This document shows positions 8,982 through 16,850 of a stretch of DNA of 64,000 nucleotides, piece by piece. The notes beneath the pieces were generated by a model that was given only the letters and a program-made list of their open reading frames with translations, made no database searches and had not been told where the DNA came from. The first letter of the stretch is position 1. Every line of letters begins with the position of its first letter. The position numbers and the translations under genes were made by a program. The DNA is taken from assembly GCF_015767675.1 (NCBI RefSeq), contig NZ_CP065217.1, positions 2,542,001-2,606,000 on the forward strand, in the 5' to 3' direction. The DNA is from Vibrio navarrensis. GTDB taxonomy: Bacteria; Pseudomonadota; Gammaproteobacteria; Enterobacterales; Vibrionaceae.

Positions 8982-10115
8982 TTAACCCAGTAGGCTAAGC
9001 GCTGAGTTTGGCGCTTGTTTCGCCTGAGCAAGAATCGAACTGGATGCTTGCGACAGAATTTGTGTTTTGGTCAATTGAGTCGTCTCTTTGGCGAAGTCAG
9101 TATCTTTGATACGGCTCTTCGACGCGTTCACGTTCTCATTGATGTTGTCCAAGTTGCTAATTGCGTGGTTGAAGCGGTTCTGGAACGCCCCCAACTCCGC
9201 ACGGTGGCTGTCCACGTATTTCAGCGCCGCATCGAGAATTGCCACCGACTCTTGCGCACCTTGCACGCTGGTCACGTCAATGGTGTCTACCGTCACTTTT
9301 TTGCCGTCACCGATACCAAGCTCACCCGCTAGGCTGCCCGAGAAAGAGATTTCACCGTCAACTTTGTTGGTACCCGCGAAGATTTGTAGCTTGCCGCCTT
9401 CACCGATAGACGCTTTCAGCAGGTCGGTTTGACCGTTGATATAAGTAGCCAGCTCTTCGATGTCATCGCCCGCTTTCGCGTTGATGTTGATCTCTTGCTC
9501 GTTACCAAACGTGTCGGTCAGTGAGATAGTCAGGTCGTTGTCACCGGCAGAAACGGTCCAGTTTTTGTCTTTCCCTTCTTCCGCTTGGTAGCTAACGCCA
9601 CCCATCATCTGGTTGTCTGAACGCATGTCTTTCAGAGACAGCATTACCGCTTCACCGTTGTCCGCACCAATCTGCATCGATTTGGTGCCGTAGGTGCCGT
9701 TGAGCAGTTTGTTACCACCAAATGATGTGGTTTCTGCGATACGGTTCAGCTCGTCGTTCAGCGCAGTCACTTCTTCTTGAATCGCCACACGCTCTGCTTT
9801 GGAGTTTGAGCCGTTAGCCGATTGCAAAGACAAGTCACGCATACGTTGCAGGATGTTGGTGGTTTCGTTCATCGCACCTTCTGCGGTTTGCGCGATGGAG
9901 ATACCATCGTTGGCGTTACGCACCGCCACATCCAAACCACGGCTTTGTACGTTCAAACGGTTCGAGATTTGCAGACCCGCTGCGTCATCTTTCGCGCTGT
10001 TGATTTTAAAACCAGAAGACAGACGTTCCATCGACGTTTGTTGTGCGCTGTTTGCGCCGTTTAGGTAACGTTGTGCTGTCATTGCTGCTACGTTGGTATT
10101 TACATTCACTGCCAT
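8982..10115 (-). CDS. flaB: Polar flagellin FlaB
   Basis: This 377-residue flagellin starts [20 protein letters not shown] and ends [11 protein letters not shown], and is very similar to FlaA in both the N- and C-terminal D0/D1 regions. The ATG at 10113-10115 is chosen because GGAG lies about eight bases upstream and the next upstream in-frame start (10172) adds a non-flagellin sequence inside the leader. It has a perfect sigma-28 promoter (10197-10223) and its own terminator (8903-8931), so it is monocistronic. The leader can form alternative hairpins (10132-10170). Confidence 0.93.
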   Translation of the reverse strand: MAVNVNTNVAAMTAQRYLNGANSAQQTSMERLSSGFKINSAKDDAAGLQISNRLNVQSRGLDVAVRNANDGISIAQTAEGAMNETTNILQRMRDLSLQSANGSNSKAERVAIQEEVTALNDELNRIAETTSFGGNKLLNGTYGTKSMQIGADNGEAVMLSLKDMRSDNQMMGGVSYQAEEGKDKNWTVSAGDNDLTISLTDTFGNEQEININAKAGDDIEELATYINGQTDLLKASIGEGGKLQIFAGTNKVDGEISFSGSLAGELGIGDGKKVTVDTIDVTSVQGAQESVAILDAALKYVDSHRAELGAFQNRFNHAISNLDNINENVNASKSRIKDTDFAKETTQLTKTQILSQASSSILAQAKQAPNSALSLLG

Positions 10116-10131
10116 GATGAATTCTCCAATT

Positions 10132-10170
10132 GATTTTCCGATATTACGGTTTCCGACGTCTCGGAAAACC
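10132..10170 (-). repeat. Alternative hairpins in the flaB mRNA leader
   Basis: In the transcript, arm GGTTTTCCGA (10170-10161) can pair with the adjacent TCGGAAACC (10156-10148; 4-base loop, one bulged U). It can also pair with the more distal TCGGAAAATC (10141-10132; ten pairs with one G-U). The two pairings exclude each other. They lie between promoter and RBS. Confidence 0.6.
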
Positions 10171-10196
10171 AAGTAGTTCTCTCAAAGTTACTTTTA

Positions 10197-10223
10197 TTAA
10201 CGGCTCAGTTGGAAAATCCTTTA
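10197..10223 (-). promoter_or_regulatory. Sigma-28 (FliA) promoter of flaB
   Basis: On the minus strand TAAA (10220-10223), a 15-base spacer and GCCGTTAA (10197-10204) form an almost ideal sigma-28 promoter, 81 bases before the flaB ATG. Confidence 0.9.
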
Positions 10224-10304
10224 GCAAAAAAAGACGATTTTTTTGAAAAAAGATTCTTTAGCGAGGAATACGTGATGGAAAGGGTAAAAGTGATAAAAAA
10301 GTTC

Positions 10305-10363
10305 AAAAAAGGGCTAAAGGTTTATTTTTTTCCGTCGATAAGAGCGGTTATTTTTCTTTAGCC
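10305..10363 (-). terminator. Probable terminator after flaF
   Basis: GGCTAAAG (10312-10319) and CTTTAGCC (10356-10363) are perfect complements. The 36-base interval can itself fold (CCG/CGG). On the minus strand the stem is followed by CCTTTTTTG. The long loop lowers certainty. It would end the flaF transcript. Confidence 0.5.
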
Positions 10364-10377
10364 GTGCTCTTACATGG

Positions 10378-11520
10378 TTATCCCAGCAAGGTGAGCGCTA
10401 AGTTGGGGCCGTTTTTAGCCTGTGCCAAAATAGAAGCGCTCACTTGCTGCAAGATCTGCTGCTTGACCATCTGTGTGGTCTCTTTGGCGTAATCCGTATC
10501 CTTGATTCGGCTATTGGATGCAGCCAAGTTCTCATTGATGTTGTCGAGATTGTTGATCGCGTGGCCAAAGCGGTTTTGGTAAGCACCAAGCTGAGCACGG
10601 CTACTGTCCACGTATTTTAGGGCCGTGTCGAGTGCCGCGACTGCGCTTTGCGCCCCGCCCACGGTAGTGATGTCCAACTCGTCAACCATTTGACTTCCCC
10701 CAGCCACCATTTGCAGGCTATCCGCCAGCCCTCCGGAGAATATCGGCTGACCATGAATGGGGTCAATCTGCGAGTAGGCCATGTAAAGCTGCAGTTGACC
10801 ATGTTCATTGACCGAGGCAGAAACATGGTCCGTTTGGCCATTGATGTACGTAGCGATCTCTTCGATGTTATCGCCCACTTTGGCCTCAATATCGATGCTT
10901 TCCGTTTCCCCATAAGCGTTCACGTAGCTGATATTAAGATCGTTTTGCCCTGGAGCCACTTGCCAATCACCACCCGCTGCTAAGTTGGCGACATATTTAA
11001 AACCGCCCATCTGCGCCACGTCGCTGCGCATGTTGTTAAGCTGAACCTGAACCGCCTCGCCCGAATCCGCGCCAATCTGAAAGGATGAAGAACCAAAAGT
11101 ACCATTGAGCAGCTTTCGTCCACCGAAAGAGGTGGTTTCGGCAATACGATTCAGCTCATCATTCAAAGCGGACATCTCTTCTTGCAAAGCAATGCGCTCA
11201 GCATGGCTGTTGGAACCGTTAGAGGATTGCAGTGAGAGATCACGCATGCGTTGCAAAATATTGGTGGTCTCATTCATCGCCCCTTCGGCAGTCTGCATAA
11301 TAGAGATTCCATCGTTGGCATTACGCACCGCCATATCCAAGCCATTCATTTGCGCGCGCAAGCGATTAGAGATTTGTAAGCCAGCGGCATCATCCTTGGC
11401 ACTATTAATGCGAGAGCCTGACGACAGTCGCTCCAAGGATTGATTGAGCATTTCGCTTGCGCTACTCAGGTGCCTTTGTGCCACCAGAGCAGAAACGTTG
11501 GTATTGACGGTAATGGCCAT
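10378..11520 (-). CDS. flaF: Polar flagellin FlaF
   Basis: This 380-residue flagellin, [20 protein letters not shown] to [10 protein letters not shown], is the most divergent of the three here. N-terminal residues [14 protein letters not shown] and the central domain differ from FlaA and FlaB, while the D0/D1 core ([25 protein letters not shown]) is kept. It is first in the tandem array, so it corresponds to flaF of the Vibrio flaFBA locus by position. A sigma-28-like promoter with a slightly weaker match lies at 11554-11580. Multiple flagellins in one filament are normal in Vibrio. Confidence 0.9.
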   Translation of the reverse strand: MAITVNTNVSALVAQRHLSSASEMLNQSLERLSSGSRINSAKDDAAGLQISNRLRAQMNGLDMAVRNANDGISIMQTAEGAMNETTNILQRMRDLSLQSSNGSNSHAERIALQEEMSALNDELNRIAETTSFGGRKLLNGTFGSSSFQIGADSGEAVQVQLNNMRSDVAQMGGFKYVANLAAGGDWQVAPGQNDLNISYVNAYGETESIDIEAKVGDNIEEIATYINGQTDHVSASVNEHGQLQLYMAYSQIDPIHGQPIFSGGLADSLQMVAGGSQMVDELDITTVGGAQSAVAALDTALKYVDSSRAQLGAYQNRFGHAINNLDNINENLAASNSRIKDTDYAKETTQMVKQQILQQVSASILAQAKNGPNLALTLLG

Positions 11521-11553
11521 GAGTTCTCACAGACGGATTGAGGGATTAGCTTC

Positions 11554-11580
11554 CTATCGACCAATCCATCCACATCTTGA
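11554..11580 (-). promoter_or_regulatory. Sigma-28-like promoter of flaF
   Basis: On the minus strand TCAA (11577-11580), 15 bases and GTCGATAG (11554-11561) match the sigma-28 consensus with one mismatch in the -35 and two in the -10, 33 bases before the ATG. It is weaker than the flaA and flaB promoters. Confidence 0.65.
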
Positions 11581-11591
11581 GCAAAAAATGG

Positions 11592-11617
11592 ATAAAAATG
11601 GGGAGCCGATGCTCCCC
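11592..11617 (-). terminator. Terminator after the DyP peroxidase gene
   Basis: The stem GGGGAGC (11600-11606) / GCTCCCC (11611-11617) has a 4-base loop and is followed on the minus strand by ATTTTTATCC. Confidence 0.85.
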
Positions 11618-11640
11618 GCGATGCCGTTTGAGGTTTGCGC

Positions 11641-12543
11641 TTATTTTACTGACAGTTCACTTAACATCGAAAGCGAAGGGGCAAAGAAGTAAGCACCAGT
11701 GACCGCTTTGGTAAAGCGCAGCAACTGGTCAGTTTTTCCATCGCTCACACCATACATGCTCTCTAGCATCACTTTAAAGTTATGCAGCGTGTGGCAATAA
11801 GCAATAAACAGCAGACCATGGGCACCAGTCACGCTACCGTAAGGCAAGCTATGACGAACAATTTTCAAGCCTTTGCCTTCTTCTTTGATGTCCACACGGC
11901 CAACATGAGAAGCGGCGGGAACCTTATCTAGCTCTATCGAATCGGGCTTCGTCCGGCCAATCACTTTCTCCTGCGCCACAATATTGAGACGATCCCAAGC
12001 AGGCAGATTGTGTTCAAAACGTTGCACCATCACATAACTGCCACCAGCGAATTCGCCATCCGGCACAAGCGCGACTTGAGCACGTTGCTCGTCTTTCGGA
12101 TTCTCGGTGCCGTCAATAAACATGGTCATATCCCGCGCGTCGAGGTAACGGTAAGCGTATGTTTCATCAACCACCGTCACATCGTCGGCCATTTCTGTCA
12201 GTAATGTTCTGAGTAAATAGAAGTGCAAGTCATGGCGCTGCGAATGAAAATGCAGCAGAACATCAACCTCGGTTGAAGGTGCCACAATGTCACCTTCGCC
12301 AAGCAGAGGAAAATCGATGAGCTCTTCGGGCATTGAGACGTCTAGCTGTTGCCAAAACGCTTTACTGAAGGCGATCGATACGGTGAGATTGGCGCCGGGT
12401 TGCGATTGATTGAGCGTCTCCACCTTTTGCGGTAAAGATTGCAGTTCAGCCAGCACCTTAGCGGCATTGCGCTTCACTTTGAGTAAGGTGTATAGGGCAA
12501 AGGGCCCAGCTTCTGGCAAGATCGCGGATTGAGCAAGTGACAT
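11641..12543 (-). CDS. DyP-type haem peroxidase (YfeX-like)
   Basis: This 300-residue cytoplasmic dye-decolorising peroxidase of the YfeX subfamily has no Tat signal. Visible haem-site residues are Asp144 in the FIDGTENP motif, the proximal His213 in ASHVGRVD and distal Arg230 in KIVRHSLPYG. The His-Arg spacing of 17 equals that of E. coli YfeX as I recall it. YfeX-like enzymes oxidise porphyrinogens and aromatic dyes with hydrogen peroxide; the physiological role is debated. A DUF2919 membrane-protein gene lies upstream on the same strand, as yfeZ lies near yfeX in E. coli. Confidence 0.92.
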   Translation of the reverse strand: MSLAQSAILPEAGPFALYTLLKVKRNAAKVLAELQSLPQKVETLNQSQPGANLTVSIAFSKAFWQQLDVSMPEELIDFPLLGEGDIVAPSTEVDVLLHFHSQRHDLHFYLLRTLLTEMADDVTVVDETYAYRYLDARDMTMFIDGTENPKDEQRAQVALVPDGEFAGGSYVMVQRFEHNLPAWDRLNIVAQEKVIGRTKPDSIELDKVPAASHVGRVDIKEEGKGLKIVRHSLPYGSVTGAHGLLFIAYCHTLHNFKVMLESMYGVSDGKTDQLLRFTKAVTGAYFFAPSLSMLSELSVK

Positions 12544-12603
12544 ATAAACTCCTCTTTTTCGCCCCAGTGTAGAGCTAAATGGCGATAGATATTTTGATGA
12601 TTA

Positions 12604-13113
12604 TCAGTGATTTTCGCCCTGGTTTGGCAGTTTGGGCACACTAAAGCAATCTTTGACCCATTTACTGTTCAAAAGATAAATGCCAAACCACAGCAGTAGT
12701 AGCAAAGTTAATGCATTGGCCCAATGAAACTGGCCATGCTCTAAATATACGTGATAGAGAGTTTGCAGCAGTTGCACGGCGATAAGCGCCAGCGTCGCCG
12801 CTCGTCCTTTCTGAGTAATTTTGTCTACCCAGTGGCGATCCGGTTTCCTCAACCCCATCATCCACATTAAACCGACACTGGGAATGCCGATCAGCAACCC
12901 AAGGTAGAGCGTGTGGTTATCCGGATACACCCACTGCAAAATACGTGAACCGCTCTCTCGGCTCACGCCAGCTACCGCAAACACCACCCAGGCACGGGCT
13001 AAAAAAAACCATCCCAACCAAAGCATTAGCGGTGCTTTCAGGTATCCGTGGCTATCGTAATGGTCGAATGAGTATCGCAAAGCAAAGTACTGAATCAATG
13101 AAACAGCAGACAC
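12604..13113 (-). CDS. DUF2919 family membrane protein (YfeZ-like)
   Basis: This 169-residue protein has about four hydrophobic segments (near residues 29-50, 75-95, 108-125 and 130-150) and short charged loops. It looks like an inner-membrane protein of the DUF2919 (YfeZ) family, function unknown. It lies 60 bases upstream of the DyP peroxidase gene on the same strand. The same pairing in E. coli suggests a functional link to the peroxidase, which is inference only. Confidence 0.75.
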   Translation of the reverse strand: MSAVSLIQYFALRYSFDHYDSHGYLKAPLMLWLGWFFLARAWVVFAVAGVSRESGSRILQWVYPDNHTLYLGLLIGIPSVGLMWMMGLRKPDRHWVDKITQKGRAATLALIAVQLLQTLYHVYLEHGQFHWANALTLLLLLWFGIYLLNSKWVKDCFSVPKLPNQGENH

Positions 13114-13187
13114 TTTAACGCAAAAGATTCAATTAGTAACCCGAGAAGGTTAGACTGCCTTAAGGAATTGACATGATTTAGACAAAG

Positions 13188-13535
13188 ATGAAAAGAAATA
13201 CCCTAACGCCTTCACCCGAGTCGCAACAAGAAGCGCTCAAGATAGCCCGAGCCACGCAAAAGCCGGGGCAGACCAAAGAGCAAACCAAACTCATCGCCCA
13301 AGGCATCGAAAAAGGCATCGCTCTGTATAAAAAGCAGCAGAAAGAGCGCCATCGCCAAGCAGACAAAGCGAGAAAAAAGCAGCTCAGGCTCAAAAGTGAC
13401 AATCACACCGATTCAGCGCCAGAAGACAACGTTGAGATGGTTGATACTCCTAAGCCAACAACGCAAAAGCTGCCTTGGGTACTGCTCGCTTTCAGTTGGC
13501 TTGGCTTTGCCGTTTATCACTGGATAGGAAATTAA
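13188..13535 (+). CDS. DUF2956 family small membrane-anchored protein
   Basis: This 115-residue protein has a long basic, Lys/Gln-rich helical N-terminus (about 10-70), an acidic linker and a single C-terminal hydrophobic segment (LPWVLLAFSWLGFAVYHWIG). This resembles a tail-anchored inner-membrane protein facing the cytoplasm. It resembles the DUF2956 family of vibrios and relatives, function unknown. Its stop is one base before the next start, so it is an operon with the DUF4156 lipoprotein. Confidence 0.75.
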   Translation: MKRNTLTPSPESQQEALKIARATQKPGQTKEQTKLIAQGIEKGIALYKKQQKERHRQADKARKKQLRLKSDNHTDSAPEDNVEMVDTPKPTTQKLPWVLLAFSWLGFAVYHWIGN

Positions 13536-13536
13536 G

Positions 13537-13893
13537 ATGTTAAAACGTTCAGTAGTCGCCTTAGCCAGTTTGGGCCTAGTAAGCGCCTGTAGCACGCCAC
13601 TCAATCAAGCAACGGCTGAGTCTCAAAGCTTAGAGATCCGCCTTGATGGGCAGCTCAATCCCGATAGCTGTCACTATCTTGGGACGGTGACTGGCAGTGA
13701 AGGTCATTGGTACAGCTACCTGTTTTTTGGTAATGACGTCTTGATCCAGGGCGCCGTCAATCAGCTAAAGAATAATGCTCACCGGCTCGGTGCCAACACC
13801 ATTTATGTTATCACCACGCAAAATTTCATTACTTCTATGAGCCTGCTTGGCACAGCTTATTACTGCGACGCGCAAGAGAGTGGCAAAGATTAA
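13537..13893 (+). CDS. DUF4156 family lipoprotein
   Basis: This 118-residue protein has a lipoprotein signal ending in LVSAC (lipidated Cys18). The mature part contains a DUF4156-like region with a GTVTGSEGHWYSYLF segment and the pattern GANTIYVITT. Position +2 after Cys is Ser, so outer-membrane localisation is expected. The function is unknown. It is translated directly after the DUF2956 gene, and a shared hairpin (13916-13935) ends it. Confidence 0.75.
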   Translation: MLKRSVVALASLGLVSACSTPLNQATAESQSLEIRLDGQLNPDSCHYLGTVTGSEGHWYSYLFFGNDVLIQGAVNQLKNNAHRLGANTIYVITTQNFITSMSLLGTAYYCDAQESGKD

Positions 13894-13911
13894 AGCAAGA
13901 TGAAGAACAAG

Positions 13912-13935
13912 AAAAAAGCCAGCAAACGCTGGCTT
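13912..13935. terminator. Shared terminator, strongest on the minus strand
   Basis: AAGCCAGC (13916-13923) / GCTGGCTT (13928-13935) has a 4-base loop. On the minus strand it is followed by TTTTTT and overlaps the stop codon of the winged-helix gene. On the plus strand the T tract is poor. Confidence 0.8.
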
Positions 13936-14221
13936 AAGCACGAAATCCAAGGCTAGTAGCGATGTCTTTCTCACGCTCCATCACCCACTGACTATCAAAC
14001 GGCCCCCAATCTGAGAGTTGATAATAGCCATCATTGTGACGTCGGCCATCTTGAACAAACATCAGCTCAATGCCGATCCCCGGCAGTGCCTTCAGTACAT
14101 CTTGAATCGTACGACGAGGCCAACCCGTTTGCTCGATCAACTTCGGCACATTTGGCCTTTCTAGGTTCTCCACCAACAAGGCGAGATATAATCGCCTTGC
14201 AAAAACAGGACTCAATTCCAT
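13934..14221 (-). CDS. Small winged-helix DNA-binding-like protein
   Basis: This 95-residue protein begins MELSPVFARRLYLALLVENL. A helix-turn-helix pattern (NVPKLIEQTGWPRRTIQDVLKAL, about residues 24-47) is followed by a beta-wing-like segment with an Arg-Arg-His-Asn-Asp turn and an aromatic C-terminus. I take the ATG at 14219-14221 because AGGAGG ends five bases upstream; an in-frame GTG at 14227 overlaps that RBS. The RBS runs directly behind the stop codon of the preceding small gene, so the two are translationally coupled. It is a probable regulator with no named function. Confidence 0.7.
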   Translation of the reverse strand: MELSPVFARRLYLALLVENLERPNVPKLIEQTGWPRRTIQDVLKALPGIGIELMFVQDGRRHNDGYYQLSDWGPFDSQWVMEREKDIATSLGFRA

Positions 14222-14230
14222 TGACACCTC

Positions 14231-14425
14231 CTAAATTTGTGCTGATTCATTATTTCCTTTTTCCTCTGCCTTTTGTTGAGGCGGATCAATAACCTTCCAT
14301 TCACACTCAATAAAGTGCGATTTTTTTTCAGCAACAAAATATTCTTGCGCAAGTTTTGAGTGTTCTACGGCTTCTTGATAGGATGCAGAATCAAAATAAT
14401 AAATCAGCTCGAAGGAAGAACTCAT
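14231..14425 (-). CDS. Hypothetical small protein upstream of the winged-helix gene
   Basis: I do not recognise this 64-residue protein (MSSSFELIYYFDSASYQ...). It has an ordered-looking N-terminal half, with alternating hydrophobic and aromatic residues, and a charged, probably disordered tail (PPQQKAEEKGNNESAQI). An in-frame start at 14461 and several ATGs between are possible. The one at 14423-14425 nearly avoids overlap with the divergent reductase gene (ATG at 14424). The stop is followed at once by the RBS of the winged-helix gene, supporting a real two-gene unit. Confidence 0.55.
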   Translation of the reverse strand: MSSSFELIYYFDSASYQEAVEHSKLAQEYFVAEKKSHFIECEWKVIDPPQQKAEEKGNNESAQI

Positions 14426-14771
14426 GACCATCATCATGTATGGCATCTCCAATTGTGACACGATAAAGAAAGCAAAAAAGTGGCTGGACGAGGCAAACCT
14501 TAGCTATGAATTTCACGATTTTCGCAAGCAAGGCATTAGCTCAGAGATGGTCGCGGAATTTTGTCAGCAGCTCGGTTGGGAACAAGTACTGAACAAACGC
14601 GGCACCACGTTCCGACAACTGACCGCTGAACAAAAAGAGAACCTATGTGAAGCAAGCGCGATTGCCCTGCTCGTCGAACAGCCAGCGATGATCAAACGTC
14701 CTATTCTTCGTGTTGACGACCAATTACATATCGGCTTTAAGGCCGAACAATATCAGCAAATTTTTCACTGA
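14424..14771 (+). CDS. ArsC/Spx-family reductase (YffB-like)
   Basis: This 115-residue thioredoxin-fold protein has MYGISNCDTIKKAKKWL at its N-terminus (single active-site Cys11) and KRPILRVDDQLHIGF near its end, matching E. coli YffB. YffB is related to ArsC but is thought to act on glutathione rather than arsenate, and the substrate is unknown. It lies 16 bases upstream of dapE, as in E. coli, so the two are co-transcribed. The 5' end abuts a divergent small gene. Confidence 0.88.
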   Translation: MTIIMYGISNCDTIKKAKKWLDEANLSYEFHDFRKQGISSEMVAEFCQQLGWEQVLNKRGTTFRQLTAEQKENLCEASAIALLVEQPAMIKRPILRVDDQLHIGFKAEQYQQIFH

Positions 14772-14787
14772 TTAAGGATTATCAAGG

Positions 14788-15921
14788 ATGACAGACAGTC
14801 CAGTACTGGCTTTAACCAAAGACCTCATTAGCCGCCAATCCGTTACGCCTGAAGACGCAGGCTGCCAAGACGTTATGATTAAGCGTTTGCAAGCGCTTGG
14901 CTTTGAAATCGAAAGAATGGTGTTTGAAGACACCACCAATTTCTGGGCACGTCGTGGCAGTGAAGCGCCTCTGTTTGCTTTTGCCGGCCACACCGACGTG
15001 GTTCCGGCAGGCAACTTGGAGCAATGGCACACTCCTCCCTTCGAGCCAACGGAAAAAGAGGGCTACTTATACGGCCGTGGCGCGGCCGATATGAAAGGGT
15101 CTCTGGCCGCCATGGTGGTCGCGACCGAACGTTTTATTGCGCAGTACCCAGACCACAAGGGTTCGATCGGTTTTCTCATCACCTCTGATGAAGAAGGACC
15201 GTTTATCAACGGTACGGTGCGCGTGGTGGAAACCTTGATGGCACGCGATGAAAACATTGATATGTGTATTGTCGGTGAGCCCTCAAGCACCGCCATCGTC
15301 GGTGATGTGGTGAAAAACGGCCGTCGTGGTTCCATTACTGGCGATCTCACCGTTAAAGGCACACAAGGTCATGTCGCTTACCCGCACCTTGCAGACAACC
15401 CAGTCCACAAATCATTGCTGGCGATTCACGAGTTGGCCACCACCGAGTGGGATCAGGGTAATGAGTTCTTCCCACCGACCAGCTTCCAGATCCCTAACGT
15501 CCAAGCAGGCACCGGGGCATCTAACGTGATTCCGGGTGAGTTTCATGTCCAGTTCAACCTGCGTTTTAGCACCGAGCTGAATAATGACAGCATCATTGAG
15601 CGCGTCACCTCGACCCTCAACCGCTACGATCTAAACTATGACCTGAAATGGACATTCAATGGCGACCCGTTTTTAACCGACACTGGCGCGTTGCTAGACG
15701 CTGTGGTTGCCGCTGTGGATGAGGTTAACCAAACCCAGCCTGCACTATTGACCACAGGTGGCACCTCTGACGGACGCTTTATCGCACGCATGGGTGGACA
15801 AGTGGTGGAGCTTGGCCCAGTGAATGCCACCATTCATAAAGTCAATGAGTGCGTCAAGATCGAAGATCTGGAAAAACTGACCGACATGTACCAGAAAACG
15901 CTGGAGCATCTATTGGCATGA
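14788..15921 (+). CDS. dapE: Succinyl-diaminopimelate desuccinylase
   Basis: DapE hydrolyses N-succinyl-LL-diaminopimelate in lysine and peptidoglycan-precursor synthesis. The 377-residue M20 peptidase-fold protein shows the metal-site motif FAGHTDVVP (His68, Asp70), GRGAADMKG, the catalytic Glu of SDEEGP and a C-terminal His in NATIHKVNE. The length matches the family. It overlaps the M15 peptidase gene by four bases (ATGA), so the operon reads reductase-dapE-M15-DUF2897. Confidence 0.96.
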   Translation: MTDSPVLALTKDLISRQSVTPEDAGCQDVMIKRLQALGFEIERMVFEDTTNFWARRGSEAPLFAFAGHTDVVPAGNLEQWHTPPFEPTEKEGYLYGRGAADMKGSLAAMVVATERFIAQYPDHKGSIGFLITSDEEGPFINGTVRVVETLMARDENIDMCIVGEPSSTAIVGDVVKNGRRGSITGDLTVKGTQGHVAYPHLADNPVHKSLLAIHELATTEWDQGNEFFPPTSFQIPNVQAGTGASNVIPGEFHVQFNLRFSTELNNDSIIERVTSTLNRYDLNYDLKWTFNGDPFLTDTGALLDAVVAAVDEVNQTQPALLTTGGTSDGRFIARMGGQVVELGPVNATIHKVNECVKIEDLEKLTDMYQKTLEHLLA

Positions 15922-16607
15922 TGACACCTGAGCAGCTCACCGGTTATGTGGACACTCACTTGATCGACGCACAAGTGGGCACCCAATCCATTTTGCTTCA
16001 CCCTCAAGTCGAGCGCGATCTGCAAACCTTGGTGCAAGCGGCTCAGTGTGCTGGTTTCCAGATGGAAATTGCCAGTGGCTTTCGTGATTTTGCTCGGCAA
16101 AAATCCATTTGGAACGGTAAGTTTTCCGGTACAAAGGCCATCTTAGACCAAAATTCGCAGCCTTTGGACAAAGCGTCTTTGAGTGAGCAGGAGAAAATGC
16201 TGGCCATTTTGCGCTGGTCTGCTTTGCCTGGCGCCAGCCGTCATCACTGGGGCTGCGATTTTGATGTCTATGCCCGTGATCGGCTACCAAACGGCGTTTC
16301 ATTACAGCTTGAACCTTGGGAGTATACTCGTGGCCACCAACGAGAGTTTTCGCACTGGCTCACCCACAACGTTTCTCAATATGGCTTTTTCCTGCCCTAT
16401 CGGCGAGATCGCGGTGGCGTGGCCAGCGAGCCTTGGCACATCAGCCATATTGCAACGGCCGCAAGCTGTTTAGCCCAGTTCTCCATCAACGATTTGCAGC
16501 GGCAATTAAACGCGCATCCAATTGATGGAATGGCGTGTGTACTGGAAAACCTCACGCTCATCTACCATCAATTTATCGCCAATATTTGTCCGCCGGAGGC
16601 GACATGA
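15918..16607 (+). CDS. M15 family (VanY-like) D-Ala-D-Ala carboxypeptidase
   Basis: This 229-residue protein has the M15B zinc site: [15 protein letters not shown] (His and Asp ligands) and SEPWHISH (catalytic Glu and His ligand). Such enzymes trim D-alanine from peptidoglycan stem peptides. No signal peptide is apparent, so export is unclear and a cytoplasmic role on recycled peptides is possible. The start is ATGATG at 15918, overlapping the dapE stop. A longer in-frame start at 15849 would lie inside dapE. Its position links diaminopimelate synthesis with wall peptide trimming. Confidence 0.85.
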   Translation: MMTPEQLTGYVDTHLIDAQVGTQSILLHPQVERDLQTLVQAAQCAGFQMEIASGFRDFARQKSIWNGKFSGTKAILDQNSQPLDKASLSEQEKMLAILRWSALPGASRHHWGCDFDVYARDRLPNGVSLQLEPWEYTRGHQREFSHWLTHNVSQYGFFLPYRRDRGGVASEPWHISHIATAASCLAQFSINDLQRQLNAHPIDGMACVLENLTLIYHQFIANICPPEAT

Positions 16608-16804
16608 AAGAGATTTTAACCAATCCTTGGGTCATCAGTTTTATTGTGCTAAGCGTTATCGTCGGCAATATTGCGGCGCTAAAGTACACGGCCAAAATGA
16701 AAATTGGTCAGTTCGATAAACAGCGCGATAAAAGCGACTTAGACAAACTCAACGAGCTGGACAAAAAAGCTCACCAGCTTAATGACGAGAAACGCAACCA
16801 CTGA
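16604..16804 (+). CDS. DUF2897 family small membrane protein
   Basis: This 66-residue protein has an N-terminal transmembrane helix (WVISFIVLSVIVGNIAAL) and a charged cytoplasmic tail rich in Lys/Asp/Glu. It fits the DUF2897 family, function unknown. Its ATG overlaps the TGA of the M15 peptidase gene, so it is translationally coupled. A comparable small gene (ypfN) follows dapE in E. coli. Confidence 0.75.
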   Translation: MKEILTNPWVISFIVLSVIVGNIAALKYTAKMKIGQFDKQRDKSDLDKLNELDKKAHQLNDEKRNH

Positions 16805-16850
16805 CCTTAGCCGCTAAGGCCAGTGGCTGTGCTTTAACGGTGGTGAATCG

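Noticed and set aside
10116..10172. Longer FlaB start at 10172
   Set aside because: It would place coding sequence in the leader hairpins and add residues absent from flagellins; the ATG at 10115 has an RBS and the conserved N-terminus.
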